From: Costertonia aggregata
Lineage (GTDB): Bacteria > Bacteroidota > Bacteroidia > Flavobacteriales > Flavobacteriaceae
Assembly (NCBI RefSeq): GCF_013402795.1
Contig: NZ_CP058595.1
Coordinates: 159,501 to 223,500 of the forward strand
DNA length: 64,000 nt
Direction of reading: 5' to 3'
The notes beneath the pieces were generated by a model. That model was given only the letters and a program-made list of their open reading frames with translations, was not told the DNA's origin and did no database searches. Positions 34,996-43,680 of the stretch are shown piece after piece; position 1 is the stretch's first letter; every line of letters starts with the position of its first letter. The position numbers were made by a program, and so were the translations under genes.

Positions 34996-36669
34996 ATGAA
35001 GAATTCAAAAAAGCCTAATATGAACAAAACCATATTTTTTCTTAGCGCAATACTCTGTTTTTCTGTTGCTTCACAGGCACAATTACTGCAAGAAAAACAA
35101 CAATTCACAAAACAGGATACGCTACGTGGCAGTATTACTCCCGAACGTGCCTGGTGGGACCTTAATTACTATAATCTGAATATTAAGGTGCAGCCGGACA
35201 AAAAGTTTCTGGCAGGGTACAACATCATACGATACAAGGTTTTGGAAGAACACGATGTTATTCAAATCGATTTACAGGAACCATTGAAAATTACGGCCGT
35301 GTCACAAGACCAACAAGCATTGGATTTTGAATCGGTCGGTGCGGCCCATTTCATACGCTTAAAAAAGAAACAGGTGCCGGGCGAATACAACGAGCTGTAT
35401 GTTCAATATTCCGGTCACCCCAAAGAAGCGGTTCGCGCACCTTGGGATGGGGGTTTTTCTTGGAAAAAAGACAACAACGGCAAGCATTTTGTCGCAACGT
35501 CCTGCCAAGGTCTGGGCGCTAGTGTCTGGTGGCCCAACAAGGACCATATGTACGATGAAGTGGATAGTATGCGAATAGCCATAGATGTACCCAAAGACCT
35601 TATGGCAGTGTCCAACGGGCGATTGCGAAGTGTTTACGATTATGAGTATGGCGATTTTAAGAACTATGAGTGGTTCGTATCCAACCCCATCAATAATTAT
35701 GGTGTTAACGTAAATATTGGGGACTATGTGTATTTTGGGGAAAAGTACGAAGGTGAAAAAGGTACCTTGGATATGGAGTATTATGTGTTGAAGGACAATT
35801 TGGAAAAAGCCAAAAAACATTTTACCGATGCCCCAAAAATGATGAAGGCCTTTGAACATTGGTTTGGCCCCTACCCCTTTTATGAGGATAGCTTTAAACT
35901 GGTAGAAGTGCCGTATCTGGGTATGGAACATCAAAGCTCTATCACCTATGGCAATAAATACAAACAGGGCTATTTGGGTCGTGATTTGTCGGGAACCGGT
36001 TGGGGCCTAAAGTTTGACTTTATCATTATACACGAAGCGGGGCACGAATGGTTCGCCAATAACATTACCTATAAGGATATTGCGGATATGTGGATTCACG
36101 AAGGGTTTACGGCCTATTCCGAAAATCTGTTCTTGGACTATTATTACGGTAAGGAAGCCTCGGCCGAATACGTTATCGGTACCCGTGCCAATATCCAAAA
36201 CGACAGACCCATTATTGGGCGGTATGACGTAAACCACGAAGGTAGCGGCGATATGTACTACAAGGGCGCCAACATGTTACATACCATTCGCCAATTGGTA
36301 AACGATGATGAAAAATGGCGTGACATCTTAAGGGGATTGAACAAAGAATTCTATCACCAGACCGTCACCACAAAGCAAATAGAAAATTACCTTTCCGAAA
36401 AGTCGGGGATAGATTTATCCAAAGTATTTGACCAATACTTACGCACTACAATGATTCCTGTTTTGGAATATAAACTATCACCGGGAAAATTGGAATACCG
36501 CTATACCAATGTCGTAAAGGATTTTAGCATGCCTATACAACTATTGATTGATGGGGAAGCACATGACATACACCCAACCACTGAATGGAATACCAGTACA
36601 CTTATTACCAAAACACCTAAGCTGCTAGAAATAGACGCTGATTATTATATTGAATCTATACGGTTATAA
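34996..36669 (+). CDS. Exported M1-family metallopeptidase
   Basis: A 557-residue exported zinc peptidase. The signal peptide is near residues 9-29 (MNKTIFFLSAILCFSVASQAQ); the ATG at 35020 would start directly there and is an alternative start. The N-terminal beta domain is followed by the M1 motif HEAGH at 346-350 with Glu369 in WIHEGF, 18 residues after the second His, and an upstream LGMEHQSS segment in the place of the family GxMEN motif. Family members trim N-terminal residues from peptides. It closes a run of genes starting at otsAB, next to an M28 peptidase, which suggests joint peptide scavenging. No C-terminal sorting domain is seen. Confidence 0.9.
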   Translation: MKNSKKPNMNKTIFFLSAILCFSVASQAQLLQEKQQFTKQDTLRGSITPERAWWDLNYYNLNIKVQPDKKFLAGYNIIRYKVLEEHDVIQIDLQEPLKITAVSQDQQALDFESVGAAHFIRLKKKQVPGEYNELYVQYSGHPKEAVRAPWDGGFSWKKDNNGKHFVATSCQGLGASVWWPNKDHMYDEVDSMRIAIDVPKDLMAVSNGRLRSVYDYEYGDFKNYEWFVSNPINNYGVNVNIGDYVYFGEKYEGEKGTLDMEYYVLKDNLEKAKKHFTDAPKMMKAFEHWFGPYPFYEDSFKLVEVPYLGMEHQSSITYGNKYKQGYLGRDLSGTGWGLKFDFIIIHEAGHEWFANNITYKDIADMWIHEGFTAYSENLFLDYYYGKEASAEYVIGTRANIQNDRPIIGRYDVNHEGSGDMYYKGANMLHTIRQLVNDDEKWRDILRGLNKEFYHQTVTTKQIENYLSEKSGIDLSKVFDQYLRTTMIPVLEYKLSPGKLEYRYTNVVKDFSMPIQLLIDGEAHDIHPTTEWNTSTLITKTPKLLEIDADYYIESIRL

Positions 36670-36701
36670 GGGGAATATAGTTACTGGTAACTATATACAA
36701 T

Positions 36702-36711
36702 TGTTGGCTGT
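36702..36711. repeat. GTTGGC boundary repeat, left side
   Basis: TGTTGGCTGT is the exact reverse complement of 37413-37422. The pair brackets the single gene at 36727-37407 closely on both sides. From memory, sequences ending in TGTTGGC/GCCAACA around single accessory genes are common in Flavobacteriaceae genomes. Confidence 0.5.
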
Positions 36712-36726
36712 AATTTAAAAAAATTA

Positions 36727-37407
36727 GTGATTGAAAAAACAGACATTGAGGAATTGGTGCTAGAAAACAAAAAAAGCACACTTGGAACCCATTTCAATGA
36801 TGCGTTCTTTTACAACACTTTAAAGTATAGTGGAGAAATACGGAAAAGTGAAATTCTTCTATGGACTTCATCTTATTGGCTAAGAGGCGGATATCCCATT
36901 TTTCACTTAAAGTTCGATTCCGAAAATCGACTTAAAGGAATTTCTAAGGAATTAAATCCGTTTGGAAAATTTATCAACCTATTAACGTTCGTTGCGCTTG
37001 GACTTTTTGCCATTCTTCCCCTATTTGGAAATGAACTAAAAGAAGGACTCGCTCTTTCACTATTCATTTTGGTAACAGCACTTTTTTTGTTTCTTATTAT
37101 GCGAAAAGCAACAATTCACGAGAAAAAAATAATGACCGAGGAATTAAAAGTGGCCATTGAAAATATTGAAAGAAAAAAATATCCTGAAAAATTCAAAAAC
37201 CTGCCAAGACAAGAAATACCAAAAGAAAATGAGTGGACTCTAAAGAAAATTTTAACCCGAATTATATTTTATCCTGTTTGTATTGTAATTATTTATTTCT
37301 GCCTGACCGAAATATTGCCGAATGGAAAAGCGATTCACGGACTTTTCGGAATTGGAGTTTGTGGAGCATATTTAGTCGCTGACATTTTGAATATTTTAAA
37401 AAAATAA
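36727..37407 (+). CDS. Hypothetical multi-pass membrane protein of the accessory region
   Basis: A 226-residue protein with a GTG start at 36727. Residues 1-75 are polar. Two hydrophobic stretches follow at about 78-97 and 100-118 (FINLLTFVALGLFAILPLFG, LSLFILVTALFLFLI), then a charged segment, then two more near 175-193 and 202-222. No family is recognised. The gene stands alone between inverted TGTTGGCTGT and ACAGCCAACA copies and is AT-richer than the genes on its left, both of which point to recent transfer. The GTG start is the first in the frame with reasonable spacing; a TTG or ATG start later is possible. Confidence 0.6.
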   Translation: MIEKTDIEELVLENKKSTLGTHFNDAFFYNTLKYSGEIRKSEILLWTSSYWLRGGYPIFHLKFDSENRLKGISKELNPFGKFINLLTFVALGLFAILPLFGNELKEGLALSLFILVTALFLFLIMRKATIHEKKIMTEELKVAIENIERKKYPEKFKNLPRQEIPKENEWTLKKILTRIIFYPVCIVIIYFCLTEILPNGKAIHGLFGIGVCGAYLVADILNILKK

Positions 37408-37412
37408 AAACC

Positions 37413-37422
37413 ACAGCCAACA
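37413..37422. repeat. GCCAAC boundary repeat, right side
   Basis: ACAGCCAACA begins 6 nt after the preceding stop codon and is the exact reverse complement of 36702-36711. The following bases (CGGTGTACAATTAATTGC) contain further short palindromic parts. A similar GCCAACA begins 5 nt after the pseudogene stop at 42036. Confidence 0.5.
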
Positions 37423-37606
37423 CGGTGTACAATTAATTGCTTGGCAATTGCCTACTTGAAAAACTCGATGCAGATTTTCGCTGGGTATATAACGTAAAAA
37501 TTAAGTGCTAAAACATGCAAATACCCGTAGCCAATAATATATATAGTAATAACGTGTTGTTATAATCTAAGATACTTAAATTAAGCTTTTTTAGACGCAA
37601 AAAATA

Positions 37607-38425
37607 ATGATCTCATTTAACAAAACAATTTCCTATACTAAAAATTGGAAACATACTTTTTTGATTGCACTAGTGTTAGGTGCATTGGTTCCAATCTTGT
37701 TAATGACCTTGGAACCCTTTGATAATAGTAATATTTTCGCATACAAATATTTAATTATTTCGGGTTATGCACCTTGTATAATAATTCCGGTATTACTCGT
37801 TCATCCGCTTGAAAATTACTTTTACAAAATTCAAACCAACCGTTGGTATATCGTAAATGAGTTTTTTTACATTATAGCGACACTATTCGTAATATTCCTT
37901 TTCACTTTTTTTTATCATTTTTACGTAGTTAGCGGTTTGACTTCGTTTACTTATAAATCAATATTTGATTTTGTCAAATCATTTGGGTTACCATTTACAC
38001 CCATAGCAGTTCCTTTATGGTTGTACTTACGCTCTAAATATGGGTTGATAGAGATTCCATTGTACGATAAGAGCGGTACTAAAAAAACGAATGCCATAAC
38101 AATTGTTGGGAACAATAAATCTGAAACCTTAACCATTTCTGAAGCAGATTTTATTTTTGCAAAAGCACAGCAAAATTACGTAGACGTTTACTACAATACT
38201 GAAAATGGTATGCAACAAGAAACATTTCGTAGTACACTATCAAATATTATGAAACAATTACCAAAAGCTTGGCAAGTACACCGTTCTTATCTGGTAAATC
38301 TAGATTATCTCAAATCTGTAGAAGGAAATGCTAGAAAGCGTTATATAAAAATCTCTCCAACAGAAGAAACTATCCCAATCTCCCAAGTTTACTATAAAGC
38401 CTTAAGTAAACTACCTCAGTGCTAG
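37607..38425 (+). CDS. LytTR-family regulator with membrane-embedded N-terminus
   Basis: A 272-residue regulator. The N-terminal 130 residues hold about four membrane helices (TFLIALVLGALVPILLM, YLIISGYAPCIIIPVLLV, FFYIIATLFVIFLFTFFYHFY, and one near 125-145). Residues about 165-270 are a LytTR DNA-binding domain: EADFIFAKAQQNYVDVYY, LPKAWQVHRSYLVNLDYLKSV and ETIPISQVYYKALSK. Such proteins sense at the membrane without a kinase partner; the signal is unknown. No partner gene is nearby. A GCTAG/CTAGC hairpin (38421-38434) overlaps its stop and may end the transcript. Confidence 0.87.
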   Translation: MISFNKTISYTKNWKHTFLIALVLGALVPILLMTLEPFDNSNIFAYKYLIISGYAPCIIIPVLLVHPLENYFYKIQTNRWYIVNEFFYIIATLFVIFLFTFFYHFYVVSGLTSFTYKSIFDFVKSFGLPFTPIAVPLWLYLRSKYGLIEIPLYDKSGTKKTNAITIVGNNKSETLTISEADFIFAKAQQNYVDVYYNTENGMQQETFRSTLSNIMKQLPKAWQVHRSYLVNLDYLKSVEGNARKRYIKISPTEETIPISQVYYKALSKLPQC

Positions 38426-38644
38426 CACACTAGCCATTAATGCGAAACGGAATTTTAATTTTTGGGCAAGCCCAGGGGTGTTATACTCTTTGGCGGTGCC
38501 AATAAAAGGCTTTCAAATTCGTCCCTACATCGTCAAAATCAGCCCAAAAAATTCAATTTCAACCCAAAAACTTCAGGCTGGTCACACTCCTTTTTTGCTC
38601 TTGTTTTTTTGTATTCTCTTTGTTGAGAACTTAAAAACAAACAA

Positions 38645-39859
38645 ATGAAAACTTGTAACATTTTTATCTTGATAATTTTAATAACACTGCTTACATGTTG
38701 TTCTTCAAGCAAATATGTAAATTATTTAAAAGAACATACAGAAGTAGTTAAAATGGCAGATTCGCTTCAGTTTAATTCATTAGATAATACTTTTTATAAA
38801 AACAAACTCTTTCTAGTTGGTGAAGTACATGAAGTTGAAACATCCCCAAGAATAGACTTTGCACTATTTACGCAACTCAACGAAAAAATAAAAGTTGATA
38901 TTTATTTAGCCGAAATGGATGTCGCTCAAGGCTATTATTTACAAGAATATATAAATGGGTCTAATTCAATTACACTTAAAAATATACTGAAAAAATGGCC
39001 CGTATATATAGGAAGTGTATCAGAGCAATACAGAAATAAATGGTTGAAAATGAGAACATACCACACCCAACTTCCTAAGAGCTCAAAATTTAAGCTTGTT
39101 GGCATTGATAGGATTGCAGACTTTGAACTCATCCGAAGATTATTAAAAGAAAAACTTCCGGAGAAATATCATAAAGGGATTCATAGTGAGCAGAACTCCT
39201 TAATAATATGGTCTAAAGAGAGACTCAATAGCATTATAGAAAAAGAGAAACAACGTTTTGATAGCAACACTTTAAATTTATTAAACAACATAGAGTATAA
39301 TCTCTCTAATTATAAAAAAATAAGAAATAGGGATACATTTATGTATCAAAACTTTAAACGATTGTATGCACAAGACCAATGGGAAAATAAGAATATTTAC
39401 GGCGGTTTTGGTTTTTCTCACACCCTACAGGCGTATGATAACACTTTTGCAGGACTAGTAAAAAAAGATACTACATTATTATACACTAATAAAATGGTTA
39501 GTTTAAACACCCTGTATGTAGACTCAAAACTAACGGTAGATAGTAAATCGTTGCCAAAGTTTATGCAAGACAAGGGCAAAGCGTTTACGAGATTTAAGTA
39601 CTCACAGGACAATAGGCTGTTTATGTACATAAAAGGCATAGCAGATTATAAAAAGGTATCAAAACCTAATACCATAAGTTTAATTAATTTGAGTGCCAAG
39701 GGTTCTCCTTACTTAAATTCTACAAGAGGAACTAAAGTGAAAAAACTGATAACTATTTGGGAGGCTTATGATATCTTAGATGATACATCTACTACAGACT
39801 ATGCCCAATATATATTATTAGTTCGAAATGCAGACTGGATTCGACCGGATGAAAAATAA
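38645..39859 (+). CDS. Lipoprotein of the ChaN/TIKI/erythromycin-esterase-like fold
   Basis: A 404-residue lipoprotein (signal MKTCNIFILIILITLLTC with lipidated Cys18 or Cys19). The strand-turn FLVGEVHEVETSPRIDFALF at about 57-76, with the GExHE pattern, and later VDIYLAEMDVAQGYYLQEYI and KFKLVGIDRI resemble the TIKI/ChaN/EreA superfamily, whose conserved Glu and His residues bind metal or haem or serve as catalysts. GGFGFSHTLQAY later supplies another His. The membership is a pattern-based judgement, and the function in this protein is unknown. AT-rich accessory gene with no operon partners. Confidence 0.6.
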   Translation: MKTCNIFILIILITLLTCCSSSKYVNYLKEHTEVVKMADSLQFNSLDNTFYKNKLFLVGEVHEVETSPRIDFALFTQLNEKIKVDIYLAEMDVAQGYYLQEYINGSNSITLKNILKKWPVYIGSVSEQYRNKWLKMRTYHTQLPKSSKFKLVGIDRIADFELIRRLLKEKLPEKYHKGIHSEQNSLIIWSKERLNSIIEKEKQRFDSNTLNLLNNIEYNLSNYKKIRNRDTFMYQNFKRLYAQDQWENKNIYGGFGFSHTLQAYDNTFAGLVKKDTTLLYTNKMVSLNTLYVDSKLTVDSKSLPKFMQDKGKAFTRFKYSQDNRLFMYIKGIADYKKVSKPNTISLINLSAKGSPYLNSTRGTKVKKLITIWEAYDILDDTSTTDYAQYILLVRNADWIRPDEK

Positions 39860-40051
39860 TCACACCTATATTTTATACAATAAAAGACGTTTGAAAGTAG
39901 GATTTTAAGTTTGGTTTCTCAAGCCTATCCTGGTTTAAACTAAAATCAGCATAAACAAATCCGCTACTTATTATACTTAGCATAAATAGTAAACATTTTA
40001 AAAAACGCAAATATTTTAAAATTAAAAAAACGAAAAAAATCAATATAAAAT

Positions 40052-40942
40052 ATGACTGTAGTAAGGATAAGAAAAGTAATTGTTTGTAGTTTTTTGATTT
40101 GTAGCACTTTTCATTTAAATGCTCAACCAGATAACTTTAAAACTCAAAGAACAAAAATGGCATTATACAATGTAGGTGTAAATGCTTTATTTGGAGGTGT
40201 TGGGAGTCTTATCAATAAAAAAGCTGATGAAACTAATTTCAAGACCTTTATTAACGGGTTTTATAAAGGAGCTATCGGAGGAACAGTCAGTCATGTTGGA
40301 CTTTCTATGTCTCATCTAATTGAGTCAAAACAAAATATTTCATATGCTTGGCCTGCGAGATTCGTGAATGCAATTGGTAGTTCAATAGTTCAAAATGCTG
40401 CAGAAAACAACAGAATGTTTGAACGTTTACATTTTAATTTGTATGCTGCGAGACTTGAATATTTTCCATACCAAAAAAGATTTAATGCTAGACTTTTTAC
40501 ATCGTCTATTTATGGTATTGCAGTGGTCGGTAGTGGGAGTAGATTTGATTTAAATACCTCTTTAAAGTCGGGAGTACTTTTCTTTGAATCCGATGGAAGG
40601 TTTGAAAATGCACTTGGATCGGGAAGAGCAACTGGTCAAGTAAGCTCAATAGGGATGCAGTCCGATATTCAAGGAGACTTGTTTTATAAAGTATTTGCAG
40701 AAGAGGTAGCCCATATACAACAATATGATCGCAAAGTTGGTGGCAATGCTTTTGCCGTTAAACTTGATGCAAATTGGAAAAGAAATTCAAAATTTTATAA
40801 GAATACATCCAAGTATATCTACTTTGATTTAAATGGTCCTTTGTTTTTTATAGCTTATGCCATTGAAGAAGGTGGTAAATGTAATTTTTTCGAGCAGGAG
40901 GCTGTGAACTATGCAAATAGAATTGTAAACCCTTGCAATTAA
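40052..40942 (+). CDS. Exported protein of unknown function
   Basis: A 296-residue protein with a signal peptide to about residue 25 (VIVCSFLICSTFHLNAQ). The middle is Gly/Ser-rich with short hydrophobic stretches (LFGGVGSLINKK, GFYKGAIGGTVSHVGLSM). Residues about 217-232 read VFAEEVAHIQQYDRKVGG, an ExxH-type helix that could bind metal, but no complete protease motif can be confirmed. The family is not recognised. It stands alone in the AT-rich island between a lipoprotein and a decayed gene. Confidence 0.6.
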   Translation: MTVVRIRKVIVCSFLICSTFHLNAQPDNFKTQRTKMALYNVGVNALFGGVGSLINKKADETNFKTFINGFYKGAIGGTVSHVGLSMSHLIESKQNISYAWPARFVNAIGSSIVQNAAENNRMFERLHFNLYAARLEYFPYQKRFNARLFTSSIYGIAVVGSGSRFDLNTSLKSGVLFFESDGRFENALGSGRATGQVSSIGMQSDIQGDLFYKVFAEEVAHIQQYDRKVGGNAFAVKLDANWKRNSKFYKNTSKYIYFDLNGPLFFIAYAIEEGGKCNFFEQEAVNYANRIVNPCN

Positions 40943-41163
40943 AAATATCTTTAATATTGATTGGATTTTAATAAAATTTAACAAAAATTTCTTGAAAATC
41001 TATATAAAAATTGTGGAAAATATAGTTTTTGTAAATTTTTAGAAAGGCCTAAACTTTTTAAATTTGGCTTTTAAAATAAAAACAAAACATAAAAATTCGG
41101 CTCTGTGTTAATCCCAAAAGTCAGTGTCTTTTACACGCCACGTTTCATACACAAGACCGTTGT

Positions 41164-42036
41164 ATGCCATTTGACCAAATAGAAAAATTGAACTGGGAAT
41201 TATATAATCTAACAGGATTTGTAGGTTTAAACGAAAAATCACCTAATGGACTTTATGTCCTTCATTTTTCTGGTGGTCATTTGGACAAAGATTTGTGGGT
41301 AAGCGGAAAATTAGCATTAATATGAAATGGAGAGATACTATTTCAAAAAATAATGGAACGTCCCAATGATTGCAAAGTGAGTAATGACGGAATTGTGATT
41401 TGTTGCGACTGGTTGAATTGGACTGAATTAAGTGGCTGTTTTAAAATTTTCGACAGCTTCGGCGAAGAACTTATTTCAATTAAAACTAAAGCCAATTTAG
41501 GTAATAGCTCTATCAGTTTAGACTCTAAAATAGCTCTTGTTGAAACCCATAATTCGGACAACGAAGATGGAGACAAAATATTCCTTTTTGACATTCCAAA
41601 CCGCAACTTAATAGCCAAATTAGACAGACCTACTTCGTTCGTAAAAGCTAAAATAATCTCTAGTTAAAAACGAATAGTTTTTGTAGATAACAAAAATTTT
41701 AAATACGAAATCGACTTTGAGGGAAATCAAACCAATTCAGAAAGCTATTATAATCAAATAATTAATAAAGGCAACGCCGACGACATCCTATCCTACTTTT
41801 ATGGTCTACCCAAAGAAATCAAACTAACGGACGAAAATTATTTAAATGCTTTAATAGAAATTACGGAGAAACAAGATAACCGTTCAGGACTGGATATGAT
41901 TTACAGGGAAATAGGAGAGTTTTACGAGCTTTCTGGAGAAATGAACAAAACAATTGAATACTGGAACAAGGCTATCGCTTTAAACCCTAAATGTGGTGTA
42001 AAAAGGAGGTTGAATAAACTCAGGACGGAAAAATAA
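41164..42036 (+). pseudogene. Decayed TPR-containing gene with two in-frame stops
   Basis: One continuous frame runs from ATG 41164 to TAA 42034-42036 and is broken only by TGA at 41323-41325 and TAA at 41665-41667. The three parts read as one protein: MPFDQIEKLNWELYNLTGFV with LYVLHFSGGHLDKDLWV at the start, a WD-like middle (ICCDWLNWTELSGCFKIFDS), and a C-terminal tetratricopeptide-like end (EFYELSGEMNKTIEYWNKAI). Without frameshifts, point mutation to stop is the simplest cause. A full-length version would have about 290 residues. GCCAACA follows 5 nt after the final stop, as at 37413. Confidence 0.75.
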
Positions 42037-42157
42037 CTATTGCCAACAATGGCTCCTATGAAAAGCCATAGTCCAGTGTCTCAAAGATAATTAATATGTT
42101 GTTTAATCTTAAACCACCCTTTTTTTCTTTTAATATAACTTGCTCCGCATCCTATAT

Positions 42158-42285
42158 GTGATAGACCTTTTGGTCTTCACCGGCATCTGTATGATCATAA
42201 GTTAATCAGTCCGGTCACTTGCTAACCGATGTGATAGATCTTAAAAGCCGATCTTCACCCACATTGTTCTGTGATCTGGACTATG
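42158..42285 (-). ncRNA. Candidate IS110 bridge/seek RNA region
   Basis: Downstream of the transposase stop, in transcript sense, lie two near-identical hairpins: 42231-42258 and 42158-42180. Each has a GTGA-A-GATC/GACC arm pairing with GATC/GGTC-TATCAC, including the same unpaired A, and they differ mainly in the loop. Between them CGGT (42212-42215) pairs with ACCG (42225-42228). Conserved stems with variable loops in a non-coding end are what guide RNAs of IS110-family transposases look like. The exact RNA ends are unknown, and the function is inferred from the family. Confidence 0.4.
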
Positions 42286-42319
42286 TTACTTCTTGTTGAG
42301 CTTTGTTATCAATTTATAT

Positions 42320-43375
42320 TTATTCTATGACCCCTATTTGATAGGGAGTCTCCGTCTTTATTACTGCAAGGGTTCTGCTCAGTAGTTTTCTAGCTACCTT
42401 CACTATAATCGATTTAACGTTCTTGCCCCGGTGTTTTCTATAATACCCCTGCATCACGGGATCGGTTCGAATAGCTTGCCAAGACGCTTCTATAAAGTAA
42501 CTCCTCATCAAGCGGTGAGCACGCATGGTGATACCCGTATTGCGGAAAGTGTCGCCACTCTGGTAAACCCCAGGGGCCATGCCCACATAACCTGCCAAGT
42601 GCTTGATGTTCTTGAAACGGCGCAGGTCGCCCAGCTCACTTAAAATACCACTGGCGACTATGCCCCCTATCCCGGGAATACTCTTCAATAACTCAAAGTC
42701 CTTCTTATAATATTGCTTGGTGTACTTGCGAAGGCTCGTCGATACATCCCTGAACTCCTTGTCGATAAACCTGAAACTGCGCATACGGCTCGCAAGTACA
42801 ATATTGCACGGTTCGTAATCGAAGACCAACGTGTCCAACCAAGTACGGAACCTATGGCTCCAATGGTCATTGTCGAACTCCTCCGGTACCGTTATCCCGT
42901 AATACAACAACTGCATCTTGATATAACTCTTGACCTGGCGCATATCCTTGACCAGATCGTTACGCCTTCTAAAGAGACTTCGCAATTGTTCCCGCTTGGG
43001 GTCGGGCACTTGTATGCTCTCCAAACGACCATCTTTAAGCTCCCTGGCTATGAGCTGTGCATCTATCCTATCGGTCTTGGTATGGCGTTCCTTACCTCTC
43101 CTGAAAATATCCGCAGGGTTCACCACCAAAGAACGCCAACCATAACCCTCGAGGCAACGATGGGCATGGTAACCGCAACAGCCAGCTTCATAAGCTGTTG
43201 TAACATCGTAATCGGGATAATACTTCTCAACATAGTTTAGAAGCAGTTCAGGCTCGGGCGACATTGAAAAAGTCCTGCCGGAACTAAGGTCGGTAGCACA
43301 GTGGACCTTCCAGCTACGTTTGTGTATGTCGATACCAATGAATAACTTAGGTCTTGCAGTTTGTTGTGTTTCCAT
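42320..43375 (-). CDS. IS110-family transposase (DEDD plus Transposase_20)
   Basis: A 351-residue recombinase. The RuvC-like DEDD domain shows Asp16 in FIGIDIHKRSWKV, Glu63 in TAYEAGCCGYH, and Asp102/Asp105 in TKTDRIDAQLIAREL. The C-terminal Transposase_20 domain has SIPGIGGIVASGILSELGD, then HLAGYVGMAPGVYQSGDTFRNTG with the likely catalytic Ser273. All landmark residues are present and the frame is intact, so the element may be active. The long non-coding segment on its 3' side suggests the IS1111-like layout. Confidence 0.95.
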   Translation of the reverse strand: METQQTARPKLFIGIDIHKRSWKVHCATDLSSGRTFSMSPEPELLLNYVEKYYPDYDVTTAYEAGCCGYHAHRCLEGYGWRSLVVNPADIFRRGKERHTKTDRIDAQLIARELKDGRLESIQVPDPKREQLRSLFRRRNDLVKDMRQVKSYIKMQLLYYGITVPEEFDNDHWSHRFRTWLDTLVFDYEPCNIVLASRMRSFRFIDKEFRDVSTSLRKYTKQYYKKDFELLKSIPGIGGIVASGILSELGDLRRFKNIKHLAGYVGMAPGVYQSGDTFRNTGITMRAHRLMRSYFIEASWQAIRTDPVMQGYYRKHRGKNVKSIIVKVARKLLSRTLAVIKTETPYQIGVIE

Positions 43376-43437
43376 ATCTTTTGATTTTAACGGATCTTAA
43401 AGATACTCGACAGGCTGCTTTTTCATAGATGCTAAAC

Positions 43438-43527
43438 GTAATGCTGACTTTAGGGCATAATCGAGAGGCAGTGTACATTTATGAAGTCACTAAATCTTAT
43501 GGATTTCGCTTTGGAATAAAAAAGAAA
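43438..43527. repeat. Direct repeat, copy 1 (left of the MazE/MazF module)
   Basis: This roughly 90-nt segment, beginning GTAATGCTGACTTTAGGGCA and ending near TTTCGCTTTGGAATAAA, recurs at 44279-44369 in the same direction with five mismatches and one indel. It lies between the IS110 element and the toxin-antitoxin module. Confidence 0.8.
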
Positions 43528-43630
43528 AAGCAAAACCAAAGGCTTTAGCTTAGTGCCTAAACCGGAACATAAAGTTTCCCTGCCTGCCTCATTTCCCGTA
43601 GTCTTATCATTGTCATTAATACCAAAAAAC

Positions 43631-43660
43631 TTGCAGAAATAAATAAATGTAATAACTTTG
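43631..43660 (+). promoter_or_regulatory. Promoter of the MazE/MazF-type module
   Basis: TTG (43631-43633) is followed after exactly 19 nt by TAACTTTG (43653-43660), an exact match to the Bacteroidota -33/-7 pattern. It ends 18 nt before the antitoxin ATG. Confidence 0.7.
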
Positions 43661-43680
43661 TAACTACAACATAAAGTTAT
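43652..43680. promoter_or_regulatory. Probable autoregulatory operator of the toxin-antitoxin module
   Basis: ATAACTTT (43652-43659) and its exact reverse complement AAAGTTAT (43673-43680) are separated by 13 nt. The left arm covers the -7 box and the right arm includes the first bases of the antitoxin ATG. AbrB/MazE proteins bind such repeats as dimers, so autorepression is expected. Confidence 0.5.

Larger units (their letters stand above)
42067..43437 (-). mobile_element. IS110-family insertion element (ends provisional)
   Basis: The element comprises the leftward transposase gene, about 60 nt of upstream sequence, and a long non-coding segment downstream. The right end is placed at the direct repeat starting at 43438, and the left end at CATAGTCCAG (42067-42076), which is an inverted copy of 42276-42285; neither end is proven. 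IS110-type elements have no simple terminal inverted repeats or target duplications, so ends need comparison with an empty site. The long 3' non-coding end is the arrangement of the IS1111 subgroup. Confidence 0.45.

Noticed and set aside
35359-35934. 191-codon minus-strand open frame
   Set aside because: Antisense to the M1 peptidase, whose motifs occupy the plus strand.
42158-42258. CRISPR-like repeat from the two similar segments downstream of the transposase
   Set aside because: Only two imperfect copies that each form a hairpin, with no regular spacer array.
42713-43240. 175-codon plus-strand open frame across the IS110 transposase
   Set aside because: It is antisense to a transposase with all DEDD residues in place, and the translated sequence shows no family pattern.
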